Shown one piece after another: positions 1-6,641 of a stretch of DNA of 11,826 nt. Each line of letters opens with the position of its first letter. Position 1 is the first letter of the stretch. The translations under genes were made by a program, and so were the position numbers. The notes beneath the pieces were generated by a model. The model saw only the letters and a list, made by a program, of their open reading frames with translations, had not been told where the DNA came from and did not search any database. Source of the stretch: Pavlovales sp. CCMP2436 (Eukaryota; Haptophyta; Pavlovophyceae; Pavlovales); contig MU631323.1 in the NCBI GenBank assembly GCA_026770615.1, positions 194,337-206,162 of the forward strand. Reading direction: 5' to 3'.

Positions 1-1
1 G

Positions 2-136
2 CCCAGCCCGCCGCCAAGCCCGCCTCCGTCGCCACCGCCGTTGCTAGTGGCTCGTGTTATATTTGTCCAAGAAGGAGAAGATGCCGTCGACGGGGCGGTG
101 ACAGCGCAGACCCCCTTCTTGAAGGCCGCGCAATAA
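2..136 (+). CDS. Possible C-terminal end of a proline-rich protein (partial)
   Basis: An open frame enters from the left edge of the window and ends at TAA 134-136. It begins with a (PSPP)-like proline/serine stretch, followed by about 30 ordinary residues ending in TPFLKAAQ. Such proline/serine tracts are typical of algal cell-wall or surface proteins and of virion tail extensions. The alternative frame from base 1 is also open (to about 174) and reads as alanine/proline-rich, so the frame choice is not certain. An AATAAA sits at 132-137, overlapping the stop, and is followed by (AC)7. No function can be assigned. Confidence 0.3.
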   Translation, partial: PSPPPSPPPSPPPLLVARVIFVQEGEDAVDGAVTAQTPFLKAAQ

Positions 137-493
137 ACACACACACACACTTCTACCAGCTCCCCAATGCGGCCTAGCGCGTAGGAGCCTGCGTCGGAGC
201 GCTTAGATCAGCCTGACTTGAACTTGAAACGTACCGCCAGCCCGAACCCCCCTACATTAATATAATAATAGGTTGAATAGTGAATCGGGTGGTCCGGTAG
301 GGCGACGGGCGCCCGATCTATCGGAATCGTCCCGTATTACATACGCCTAAATGTTAAACCAGGATTTAAGGCTTAGATACGAGAGAAGGTGTGACGCCCG
401 TAGACTTAAATTTTTTAAGGCATAGATACGAAAGAAGGCGTGACGCCCGTAACCCTAACAAAAATGCTGCAAAGGCGTGATGACGCATTTGGC
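137..493. other. Gene-poor interval with short repeats
   Basis: I see no convincing gene here. The stretch opens with an (AC)7 run at 137-150, is AT-rich around 255-275, and contains the 37-bp direct repeat described separately. The short open frames present have scattered codon use and no GC bias at third positions, unlike the real genes nearby. Confidence 0.5.
366..451. repeat. Two tandem 37-bp direct repeats
   Basis: The units at 366-402 and 415-451 have a 49-bp period and share TTAAGGC.TAGATACGA.AG followed by AAGG.GTGACGCCCGTA, with only a few differences. They lie downstream of the minus-strand gene at 494-709, so they could sit in its 3' untranslated region. A shorter 14-base match (GAGAAGGTGTGACG) recurs near 9241. 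Confidence 0.7.
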
Positions 494-709
494 TCAATGC
501 GCGAAGGCGCTGTCCACGCTGTGGATTGCGGCTTGCTGCATGAGTGGATCGGTGGTGCTGCTGCAATCGGGGAGAGGCGTGAGGGGTTCGTCGGGCTTGC
601 GCAGCTTGATGTGGTCCACAGTGAGGCGGCGGTCGGCTGGGTGCCTCTGCATGGCGAGGTACGATTTGTAGCCGAGCACCCCCGCGGAGAACGCAATGAG
701 GAGGTCCAT
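494..709 (-). CDS. Small N-terminally membrane-anchored protein, 71 aa
   Basis: The start is ATG at 709-707 and the stop is TGA at 496-494. Codons end almost always in G or C in this frame, which marks it as the coding strand over the longer plus-strand open frame across the same bases. Residues 1-20 form one hydrophobic segment (MDLLIAFSAGVLGYKSYLAM) that could be a signal anchor. The remaining 50 residues are polar with several prolines and no recognised domain. The TATAATATTCG element at 737-727 lies 17 nt before the ATG, as at other genes of the element. The gene is divergent from 1160-1681 across the palindromic repeats. Function unknown; a minor virion membrane protein is a guess. Confidence 0.65.
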   Translation of the reverse strand: MDLLIAFSAGVLGYKSYLAMQRHPADRRLTVDHIKLRKPDEPLTPLPDCSSTTDPLMQQAAIHSVDSAFAH

Positions 710-726
710 CGTTTAGAGGGTGGTCT

Positions 727-737
727 CGAATATTATA
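727..737 (-). promoter_or_regulatory. Promoter-like element, TATAATATTCG
   Basis: On the minus strand this reads TATAATATTCG and ends 17 nt before the ATG at 709. It is one copy of the A/T-core plus TTCG motif shared by most genes of the element. Confidence 0.5.
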
Positions 738-771
738 GCGAGTATTGCTTTGAATAAATTATGAATTCGTC

Positions 772-922
772 TTTTAAAAAGCGGTGGGAATGGCTGGCAT
801 AGCTATGCCATCTCTCTTTTTCAAAGATAGTATTATAAAGAGGAGGAATCAAAAAAAGCAAATCCAATAAGCCAGACCATGTTGAGATTGGGGAGTGGCA
901 TAGCTATGCCTCGTATTCCCAC
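772..922. repeat. First copy of a 150-bp direct repeat with two palindromes
   Basis: It is about 94% identical by eye to the copy at 971-1122, offset 199-200 bp. It contains the 16-bp palindrome TGGCATAGCTATGCCA at 795-810 followed by a T-rich run, and the 14-bp GGCATAGCTATGCC at 897-910. It lies in the divergent intergenic region between 494-709 (-) and 1160-1681 (+). Confidence 0.85.
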
Positions 923-970
923 GAAGAATAATAATTACTACGAAGCAGCACTTAGCCCCATTTTAAAATA

Positions 971-1122
971 CTTTAAAAAGCGGCGGGAATGGCTGGCATA
1001 GCTATGCCATCTCTCTTTTTCAAAGATGGTATTATAAAGAGAAGGAATCAAAAAAAGCAAATCCAAAAAGCCAGACCATGTTGGGATTGGGGGGGTGGCA
1101 TAGCTATGCCTCGTATTCCCAA
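971..1122. repeat. Second copy of the 150-bp direct repeat with two palindromes
   Basis: The palindromes are TGGCATAGCTATGCCA at 994-1009 and GGCATAGCTATGCC at 1097-1110. A long open frame starting at 989 runs through this copy into the next gene. Its codon use in the repeat is not coding-like, so the repeat is treated as non-coding and the gene start is placed at 1160. Confidence 0.85.
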
Positions 1123-1132
1123 AAAAGCGTGC

Positions 1133-1142
1133 AAATTTCGGG
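1133..1142 (+). promoter_or_regulatory. Promoter-like element, AAATTTCGGG
   Basis: The TTCG of this element ends 19 nt before the ATG at 1160. The flanking bases are AT-rich while the gene itself is strongly GC-rich. Confidence 0.55.
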
Positions 1143-1159
1143 CAGTCCCAACAGGTCAT

Positions 1160-1681
1160 ATGGGCCTCTTCTCCTTCTTGCCCAAGGCCATGCCGCCGCC
1201 CTCGGTCGTGAAGGCAGCCACGGCCGCCAAGCCCGCAGTACAGCCAGTCAATCGATCCCTCAAGGCCCTGCCCGCGCCCGACATCATCAAGACCGCGCCG
1301 CCGAGCGCCTTCGATGCGGTGCGGGTCCCGGCCATCAGCGCCAAGACCGCAGCGATCGGCCTGGTGGCAGGCGGTGGGGCCCTGCTGCTCCTCAGTGGCG
1401 GGGAGTTGCGATCGGCGATCAGCCGTACTACCGGGATCGACCTGCCAATGCTGCAGGCCCCCGGCAACCTGATCGCGGGCATCACCGGCTCGGTGACGGA
1501 GGCGCTCTCCGCGGCGGCCGGCATCGCAGTCACGTGCGGCGCGGCCTACATCTGCTGGGGCGCGCTCGCGAACGTGAGCCTCGTGCGGCGCGCAAGTGCT
1601 ACTGTAGCGGTCACATCGGCAGTGGGCCTGGCAATGGCCGTCACTCTGGAGGACGTGCCCTCCACCGTGAGCACCGCTTAA
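1160..1681 (+). CDS. Membrane protein with about three hydrophobic segments, 173 aa
   Basis: ATG 1160 was chosen over the in-frame upstream start at 989 because G/C-ending codons begin here, a promoter-like element precedes it, and the upstream part is the direct repeat. The N-terminus is MGLFSFLPKA, and a second-position glycine could accept a lipid, although the rest of a myristoylation consensus is imperfect. Residues 10-60 are rich in alanine and proline. Hydrophobic segments lie at about 63-80, 115-138 and 145-162. No family is recognised. The layout (proline-rich head, glycine/alanine-rich membrane segments) is shared in style with 7534-7860, so a virion or host membrane role is possible but unproven. 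A hairpin (1792-1819) lies about 110 nt after the stop. Confidence 0.7.
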   Translation: MGLFSFLPKAMPPPSVVKAATAAKPAVQPVNRSLKALPAPDIIKTAPPSAFDAVRVPAISAKTAAIGLVAGGGALLLLSGGELRSAISRTTGIDLPMLQAPGNLIAGITGSVTEALSAAAGIAVTCGAAYICWGALANVSLVRRASATVAVTSAVGLAMAVTLEDVPSTVSTA

Positions 1682-1754
1682 GGCTCGCCGACTCGCTGGT
1701 AAAAAAAAATCTGAAAACTATTTATGGAGAAAATGCTTCATCTTTCACTAAAAA

Positions 1755-1777
1755 GAGCGGTCCGCAGTAGGCCGCTC
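1755..1777. terminator. Short imperfect hairpin after 1160-1681
   Basis: GAGCGG at 1755-1760 can pair with CCGCTC at 1772-1777 across an 11-nt interior. It lies 74 nt after the stop codon, following an A-rich stretch. Evidence for function is weak. Confidence 0.25.
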
Positions 1778-1791
1778 AGTACGCGAACAAA

Positions 1792-1819
1792 TGGTGAAGG
1801 TTGTATTCAACCTTCACCA
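1792..1819. terminator. Perfect 12-bp stem, 4-nt loop hairpin
   Basis: TGGTGAAGGTTG (1792-1803) and CAACCTTCACCA (1808-1819) are perfect complements around TATT. The hairpin lies between the stop at 1681 and the next start at 1910. Mimivirus and some related viruses end transcripts at such hairpins, so a 3'-end signal is plausible. The right arm is the first unit of the 10-bp repeat at 1811-1840. Confidence 0.45.
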
Positions 1820-1840
1820 ACCTTCATCAACCTTCACCAA
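1811..1840. repeat. Three tandem 10-bp units (CCTTCAYCAA)
   Basis: The three units are CCTTCACCAA, CCTTCATCAA and CCTTCACCAA. The first belongs to the hairpin arm; all three could pair alternatively with the single left arm GGTGAAGG at 1793-1800. Confidence 0.8.
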
Positions 1841-1884
1841 ATCCGCTCAGGCTGCGCTTAAGGCTTTAGAGGAGAAGAGCAATT

Positions 1885-1892
1885 AAAATTCG
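1885..1892 (+). promoter_or_regulatory. Promoter-like element, AAAATTCG
   Basis: It ends 17 nt before the ATG at 1910, and a second TTCG follows within 4 bases. It matches the motif before other genes of the element. Confidence 0.5.
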
Positions 1893-1909
1893 TTCGGTTC
1901 GGCAGAGAT

Positions 1910-2188
1910 ATGCTGCAGCACGTGTTCGAGGGACGTCTGCGCGGCAAGTACAATCTGACCGAGCCCTCTGCGTGGAAAGCGCTCGAGCGCGACGCCCAGT
2001 TGCACGCGGAGGCGCTCTCCTCGATCACGTCCGCCGTCATCGAGACGGAGAAGCGCCCGGCGGGCGTGGAGAACGCGAGCCGCTTCGACCCGGAGTCCGT
2101 TACATTCGAGCAAGGCGATGCCTTCGACGCCTACCGCGCCGCGCTAAAATTATCTGAGGCCATGCACGGGGATGCTGGCCACGATTGA
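1910..2188 (+). CDS. Soluble protein of unknown function, 92 aa
   Basis: ATG 1910 follows a promoter-like element. The frame has strong G/C third positions and a balanced, charged composition with alpha-helical character (runs such as WKALERDAQLHAEAL). There is no signal, membrane segment or recognised motif. Its last 17 bases overlap the start of the next gene at 2172, so the two are probably expressed together. It is a likely small element protein; no function can be assigned. Confidence 0.6.
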   Translation: MLQHVFEGRLRGKYNLTEPSAWKALERDAQLHAEALSSITSAVIETEKRPAGVENASRFDPESVTFEQGDAFDAYRAALKLSEAMHGDAGHD

Positions 2189-2354
2189 GCGCGTGGTGAC
2201 GGAGGTCGGTAGCGCTCTCTTCTTGCTGGGCCTCATCCATCTGGCCTGGACTACGCACGAGCGGCTCAGGGAGCCCCCACCGCCGGCGCCGGTCGAGAAG
2301 CCGTGGGCGCCGACTCCGCCGCCTGGCTTCTCGGTGCTGCCTTGGGCCCCGTGA
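2172..2354 (+). CDS. Single-segment membrane microprotein with a proline-rich tail, 60 aa
   Basis: The start ATG at 2172 overlaps the end of 1910-2188. Residues 11-26 form one membrane segment (EVGSALFLLGLIHLAWT). They are followed by a tail with PPPP and PTPPPG runs from about residue 35 to the end. The stop TGA (2352-2354) lies in the loop of a hairpin (2341-2361) that separates this gene from the convergent gene on the other strand. The one-segment anchor plus proline tail resembles small inner-membrane proteins of NCLDV-like virions, but that is only a resemblance of architecture. Confidence 0.6.
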   Translation: MLATIERVVTEVGSALFLLGLIHLAWTTHERLREPPPPAPVEKPWAPTPPPGFSVLPWAP

Positions 2355-2361
2355 GCCCAAG
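2341..2361. terminator. 7-bp hairpin between convergent genes
   Basis: CTTGGGC (2341-2347) pairs with GCCCAAG (2355-2361) around a 7-nt loop that contains the plus-strand stop codon. It is 24 nt beyond the stop of the minus-strand gene (2387-2385), so the same palindrome could end transcripts from both sides. Confidence 0.4.
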
Positions 2362-2384
2362 AGCGGACTAGATCGGGCGAGCGA

Positions 2385-2762
2385 CTAGAGCGGATTACAG
2401 GGCCTCGTAGAAGACCTGGGTGGGGCGCAGGTGGTTGCGGCAGAGCAGGACGAGTGTCCGGCCACGAGCGCGACTCCCAGTGCGACCGCACAGACGAGGC
2501 CGGCATCGCCCTGCTTGGCGACGACGCGCTCGGCCCCGACATACTCGACGTGCCCGACGCCGACGTGCTCGACGGCCTGCTCGAAGGCACAGGCGTCCTC
2601 CTCCAGCGGCGGGGGAGGGGGTGGGACGAGCAGCTCGAGCGGCGGCGGCGGGGGGGGTGGGACGCCGAAGTCGACCTTGGCGGCCTTGGGCAGCCTGCGC
2701 TTGACCACGGTGCGCGTGACTGGCGGTGGCACCAAGTCGAGCACCTCCTCCTCTTGCAGCAC
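2385..2762 (-). CDS. Proline-rich protein with a C-terminal hydrophobic segment (5' end uncertain)
   Basis: The minus strand is the coding strand here: nearly every codon ends in G or C, whereas the overlapping plus frames do not. The open part begins at GTG 2762 without a clear ATG. It has acidic EEEVLD and basic VVKRRLPKAAK stretches, then two VPPPPPP runs from a tandem duplication. An ordinary middle follows, then a hydrophobic segment (AGLVCAVALGVALVAG) with three nearby cysteines near the C-terminus. A likely true start, ATG 2895, begins a GC3-rich stretch (MSIVEPPVVSLVTHAF) in a different frame, so a one-base change or an intron within about 2765-2825 may separate the two parts. It is convergent with 2172-2354. 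Function unknown. Confidence 0.5.
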   Translation of the reverse strand: MLQEEEVLDLVPPPVTRTVVKRRLPKAAKVDFGVPPPPPPPLELLVPPPPPPLEEDACAFEQAVEHVGVGHVEYVGAERVVAKQGDAGLVCAVALGVALVAGHSSCSAATTCAPPRSSTRPCNPL

Positions 2763-2910
2763 AGATTTGAGAGCATGAGACGATTAGCACCGAGCATAAA
2801 TACGAATTAAAAGAAAAAAGACAAGTCAAGAGGCGCACGTCCGGGACGAAGGCGTGCGTCACTAAGGAGACGACGGGCGGCTCGACAATCGACATCCTGA
2901 GAGGCGCTCC

Positions 2911-2922
2911 AGAAAATTCGGG
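2911..2922. promoter_or_regulatory. Bidirectional promoter-like element, AAAATTCGGG
   Basis: On the plus strand AAAATTCGGG (2913-2922) ends its TTCG 19 nt before ATG 2940. On the minus strand the same bases read CCGAATTTTCT, about 15-17 nt before the ATG at 2895. The near-palindromic core could serve both genes. Confidence 0.5.
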
Positions 2923-2939
2923 CCCAGTAGTTGAAAGCA

Positions 2940-4397
2940 ATGCCGCCAAAGAAAAATCAGCCGCCCAAGGCGCAGACTGTGCTCAAAAACCAGCCACCGC
3001 GCGCGTGGTTCGCGAAGATGATCGCCGAGAAGCAGCCGAACGGCGACGCGCAGAGGCAGGCGCTGGCCGACGACGGGCCCGCCTCGCAGGCGGCTATCGT
3101 GGAGTTCTACAACCTGTCCACCGCGGACCTCGAGGCGCTCGCCCGGAGCGCCATGCGGCAACACACGCAGGGCGCGGCCTTCATCGGCACGCTGCCCGGG
3201 CGGCTGAACTACTCCGTCAAGTGGCAGTGCGCGCTGATCGCCTGGTTCTTGGGGGTGGATGCGCCCTCGGTCGCGACGAGTTACGCCCCGGCCGGGTCGC
3301 GTAACCCCAAGCAGGTGCTGGCGGCCACGCGGATCGAGGCGGTCGGCCCGGTCGTAACGCACAAGGACATGTTGAAGACGGCCACGCACGACACGACGGC
3401 CTCGACGCCACCCGTCTACGACAAGCGGAAGCCCGACCGCCGACTGAACGCGGAGGAGCAGAAGCGCGCGGCGGTGCTCGCCTACATTGTGAACGAGAAG
3501 AAGCAGCCGGAGCTGTGGATGCGCGAGCAGAGCACCCGCAAATCGCGCAGCGGCAAAGCGAGCTCCACGTTCGGCGCGCAGGCTGCCTGGCCGCCGGGGT
3601 TCGAGGCGTCGGTCGAGGCGTACCTCACGCAGGCGGGCACGTGGGCGGCGATCGCGAGCCCGGTGCAGCCCACGGCCACGGCGCCGATGCGCTCCGCGTA
3701 CGTGCAGTCGGAGATGCACCGCCGGTCGCTGCCCTTCCAGCGCTACCAGGCCGTGTTGCGCGAGGGCGAGGGCTTCAGCGCCGGGTGCCTGCGCTGCCAG
3801 CGGCTCTTCTGGGAGCCCGCGCACTTTCACATCGTCGACTCGCGCCGCATCACCCGGCTCGACGAGATGCTGCTGGCCGCGCAGGAGTTCACGCAGAGCC
3901 GGCGCGCGCCGGACGGGCTGGCGGCCCAGACCGAGCTGAAGGAGCACAAGCTGGAGAGGGAGCCGAGCAAGGTGGACGCGCAGTTCGAGAAGCTGGCCCG
4001 CTTCGTGGGCAACGAGGCGCTGCCCCCTTTCGGGACGAAGGTCGATATCAAGAAGCTGAGCGACGGCGACGGCGAGTGGGAGGCGGGCTCCGTCTTCGTG
4101 GTGGCGCGTGGGAAGGCCAGGGACCTCGAGGAGGAGGCCCAGCGGGAGGCGGGCGAGTACGACTTCGAGGACCAGGACGAGCTGGCGCCGCGCAAGCTCG
4201 TGGTGGTCGTGCGCTACCCCAACCCGCACCCGGTCCAGCTGGAGCCCGCCGTGAGTTTCGGCACCGGCAGCCGCGGGCCCGGGGCAGCGCCCAAGGTGCG
4301 CCTCTACCGCTTCAACCACCCACGCGCCAACAGCAACCTGTGCTTCGAGTGCGGCCTGACGCTCCGCAAGAAGGAGTTCCAGCTGCTGGACGAGTAA
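2940..4397 (+). CDS. Unknown 485-aa protein with paired cysteine motifs
   Basis: The start is ATG 2940, preceded by a clear promoter-like element; an earlier in-frame TTG at 2931 is not needed. This is the longest intact gene in the window and has uniform G/C third positions. The N-terminal 25 residues are basic and proline-rich (MPPKKNQPPK), which suggests a nuclear signal or nucleic-acid contact. C283-x2-C286 followed by H295-x-H297 looks like a metal site, and C468-x2-C471 near the C-terminus could be another half-site. Residues about 320-400 are charged and probably helical. I do not recognise the family. There is no Walker A motif, capsid-like pattern or polymerase motif. It stands 39 bp before the replication gene in the same frame, so both may share a transcript. 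A DNA-binding or replication-associated role is a guess. Confidence 0.75.
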   Translation: MPPKKNQPPKAQTVLKNQPPRAWFAKMIAEKQPNGDAQRQALADDGPASQAAIVEFYNLSTADLEALARSAMRQHTQGAAFIGTLPGRLNYSVKWQCALIAWFLGVDAPSVATSYAPAGSRNPKQVLAATRIEAVGPVVTHKDMLKTATHDTTASTPPVYDKRKPDRRLNAEEQKRAAVLAYIVNEKKQPELWMREQSTRKSRSGKASSTFGAQAAWPPGFEASVEAYLTQAGTWAAIASPVQPTATAPMRSAYVQSEMHRRSLPFQRYQAVLREGEGFSAGCLRCQRLFWEPAHFHIVDSRRITRLDEMLLAAQEFTQSRRAPDGLAAQTELKEHKLEREPSKVDAQFEKLARFVGNEALPPFGTKVDIKKLSDGDGEWEAGSVFVVARGKARDLEEEAQREAGEYDFEDQDELAPRKLVVVVRYPNPHPVQLEPAVSFGTGSRGPGAAPKVRLYRFNHPRANSNLCFECGLTLRKKEFQLLDE

Positions 4398-4436
4398 ACC
4401 GCGACAACGATCCACGGCTGTCCACCCTCGGAGCGC

Positions 4437-6297
4437 GTGCCGGCCCGGAAGCGCACGTTCGAGGCGGAGCGGACGCGTGCCACCCGCGCCGAGATGGGTA
4501 GGCGCATCATGCGCGAGCTCGGCTGGACCTCGGAGCAGCTGGACGAGAAGGAGGCGGCCTTCCGGACGTCGATCGGCCCCAACGGGAACGCGCGCCGGCG
4601 GAGCAACGCGATGCGTGGCGTCGGGCGCGCGACCGGGCCGCGCGCCGCCTCGTTCGACGAGGAGCTCGTGCCCTACGACCCGCGCACGCTCCTGCGCGAG
4701 GGCCGCATTAACAACGAGAAACTCGCGCTCGTGCGCCCACCGTCGCGCGCGCCGAACGCACCGCGCCCCAAGATCACGATCGAGGTCACGGTCGGGAATT
4801 GCGCTCCGGGCTGATCAACCCAGTGGCCTCGAAGAACGTGGCGCTCGCCAAGCACCGCTCGATCGCCAATCAGGCGATCGCCCTGCTCGACGGCAAGAGC
4901 ACCGGCCCGCTCTCCTTCGAGCTGGCCGGCCGCCGCGCTCGAGCAGCTGGCGGCGACGCACCACCAGCGCGCCGAGCACTTCGCGCACCCGGAGACGGCG
5001 CAGCTGGACATCGACGAGGACCCCGGGTACGAGTTCCTGCGGGTCATCCGGCACGTGAAGACCGCGTGGCACCCGGGCTTCCAGATCTCGGCCGCCCGCA
5101 AGGCGCTGACTAAGATGCAGGGGCGCAGCGTGCAGCAGAGCAATTTACTGATCACGTTCGTGCTGCACCGGCGCGCTACGTGGGACGAGCCGCACAACGC
5201 GCACGTGATGAAGCAGATGGCGGGCGCGTGCACCGCGCTGCTGAGCGACGTCGGCCGCGAGCACCTCCGGCGCGTGCTGCGCTTAGGGCTGATCTGGAGC
5301 AAGGCCGACGAGGGCTGGCAGACCTGGGCGCCCAACAAGGCGGGCGCGTCCACGACGGGCGTGGGCCACTACGTGTACCCGCGCGCGACGTTCACTAGGG
5401 CCGAGTACCTCGCGTCGCTCGCGCTCGACGCGGACCCGGCCGGCAAGGTCAAGATGTTCTGGAACAAGAAGGAGGGGCGCGCCTACACGCTGGCGGACCT
5501 GCACGAGGGCTTGGACGCGCACCCGTACGAGAAGGCGGTGCCCGGGTCGTTCCTCCTCGACCACGATGCTCTCGGCGAACAGCCAGGTGGGCATCGAGGT
5601 GGGCCCGGTGGCGAGGCTCTTCCACTTCCACATGCTGCTCGACATCAAGCACGTGAGTAAGATCGCCCTCGACCAGCGCGCGTTCATCGCGTACTTTTTG
5701 AGCTGCTGGTCGGGCGCGCTCTACCAGCCGACGCCCGGGACGCCCGGCCCGTTCTACATGCGCGACCAGTCCGGGTACGACTTCGTGCAGCCGTGGGAGC
5801 GGCCGCATCTCGACGTGAAGCTCATCGCGGAGGACGCGCAGAACTACGTGGCGGAGGCGTACGTCAAGAAGCAGGCGATCGGCTTCATGAACGCGGCGCG
5901 GCGCGCGGAGGCGGCGAAGACGCCCGCGACGATCTCGCACGGGCGCACGACACTCGGGCAGCCGCGGCTCCCCTCCTCAATCGGCGGCCTGGCATCGGAC
6001 CGGTTGGGCACCCGGAGCAGGGGATCCGAGTTGTACCACCAGCCGCCGCTGAAGCCGATCTCGCGCAATGCGCACGCGGTGAATGCGATCACCGGGACCT
6101 TCATTGCGGAGGAGGAGGCACCGAGGCCCCCCAGGGCGGAGGCGGAGGAGGAGGAGGAGGACGACCCAATCGACCCGCACGCGAACTACGAGCGCGATCG
6201 GCAGGCGAACATCGCGGGCAACGCGGCGCTCATGCAGCGCCTGGGCCTCGGCAACTTCAACCTCATGCAGCAGTCGGACGACGAGGAGGAGGCGTGA
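4437..6297 (+). pseudogene. Probable HUH-type rolling-circle replication endonuclease, frameshifted
   Basis: Four consecutive pieces read as one protein of about 620 residues: 4437-4798 (frame 3), 4799-4930 (frame 2), 4931-5567 (frame 3) and 5566-6297 (frame 1). The first codon is GTG where an ATG would fit (next residues PARKRTFEAE); the next in-frame ATG is 4494. HUH family features, in order: a hydrophobic motif-1-like strand NLLITFVL (5142-5165), motif 2 with H-F-H in ARLFHFHMLLD (5623-5631), and motif 3 with YVAEAYVKK (5845-5871), giving the Y-x-x-K signature about 75 residues after HFH. The C-terminus is acidic (EEEEEDD and SDDEEEA). No helicase motifs are visible, although related viral Reps often carry one. 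It would nick and join DNA to start rolling-circle replication. The breaks could be decay or sequencing errors. No promoter-like element precedes it. Confidence 0.5.
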
Positions 6298-6353
6298 TGA
6301 TGTGGCCCACGAAAAACTTCTCCAGGAACCCTTCACCGCATCACCGCATCACC

Positions 6354-6363
6354 AATTTTCGCG
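6354..6363 (+). promoter_or_regulatory. Promoter-like element, AATTTTCGCG (copy A)
   Basis: TTCG ends 15 nt before ATG 6377. The element is duplicated along with its gene. Confidence 0.5.
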
Positions 6364-6376
6364 GACGCTTCGCAGC

Positions 6377-6517
6377 ATGCTCGACCTGTTCTTGGGAGTG
6401 GCCATCTACTCGGTCACGGGCTCCGGATTTGGCACATACCTCGTGCTTGAGCTCAGGAAACTTCAAGCCGCCCGCACCACCAATTTTCGCGCGCGCTTCG
6501 CAGCATGCTCGACCTGA
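6377..6517 (+). CDS. Membrane microprotein, copy A, 46 aa
   Basis: ATG 6377 opens a frame whose first 34 residues closely match the protein of copy B (6505-6639): MLDL..LGV, a hydrophobic stretch, then GTYLVLELR.LQA. Residues about 4-26 are a single membrane segment. Compared with copy B it lacks nine bases in the membrane segment. After LQAA it reads through the promoter and first codons of copy B to TGA 6515-6517, so its C-terminal 12 residues are out-of-frame material created by the tandem duplication. Each copy has its own promoter-like element. Confidence 0.55.
   Translation: MLDLFLGVAIYSVTGSGFGTYLVLELRKLQAARTTNFRARFAACST
6482..6491 (+). promoter_or_regulatory. Promoter-like element, AATTTTCGCG (copy B)
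   Basis: TTCG ends 15 nt before ATG 6505; identical in core and spacing to the element of copy A. Confidence 0.5.
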
Positions 6518-6639
6518 TCTTAGGAGTGGTCGTCCTCTCGATCACGACCTCCGGATTGGTCGCATTCGGCACATACCTCGTGCTCGAACTCAGGAGACTT
6601 CAAGCTTTCGGTGAGAAGCCCCTTTCTGACGAGGCCTAA
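6505..6639 (+). CDS. Membrane microprotein, copy B, 44 aa
   Basis: ATG 6505 to TAA 6637-6639. Residues about 4-29 form one hydrophobic membrane segment, followed by LELRRLQAFG and an acidic end EKPLSDEA. It is probably the parental, full version of the duplicated gene, because its C-terminus is not overwritten by a second copy. It sits 27 nt upstream of the resolvase start. No family is recognised. Tiny single-pass proteins like this are frequent in NCLDV-type virions, which is the only basis for suggesting a structural role. Confidence 0.6.
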   Translation: MLDLILGVVVLSITTSGLVAFGTYLVLELRRLQAFGEKPLSDEA

Positions 6640-6641
6640 CT

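Noticed and set aside
451..460. CCCTAAC resembling a telomere repeat
   Set aside because: Only one copy is present; no array.
440..757. 105-codon plus-strand frame over 440-757
   Set aside because: The minus-strand gene 494-709 has consistent G/C third positions and a clear N-terminal anchor; the plus frame does not.
989..1159. Upstream extension of the membrane protein gene from 989
   Set aside because: It lies in the direct repeat, has no coding bias, and a promoter-like element stands just before ATG 1160.
2420..2810. Plus-strand frames over 2420-2810, including glycine-rich repeats
   Set aside because: The minus strand has the coding bias; the glycine runs are the complement of its proline runs.
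3540..3570. SGKASS in the 485-aa protein as a possible Walker A
   Set aside because: It lacks the preceding glycine pattern (GxxxxGK[ST]) and no Walker B follows.
3822..3830. HFH in the 485-aa protein as an HUH site
   Set aside because: It follows C-x2-C and better fits a metal finger; no YxxK motif follows at a suitable distance, unlike in the 4437-6297 gene.
2862..4415. Long minus-strand open frame (517 codons) across 2862-4415
   Set aside because: It is the antisense shadow of the GC3-rich gene at 2940-4397, dominated by R, L, V and A, with no motif.
3515..4501. Plus-strand open frame of 328 codons inside the 2940-4397 gene
   Set aside because: Arginine/glycine/alanine-rich alternative-frame shadow; codon third positions are not biased.
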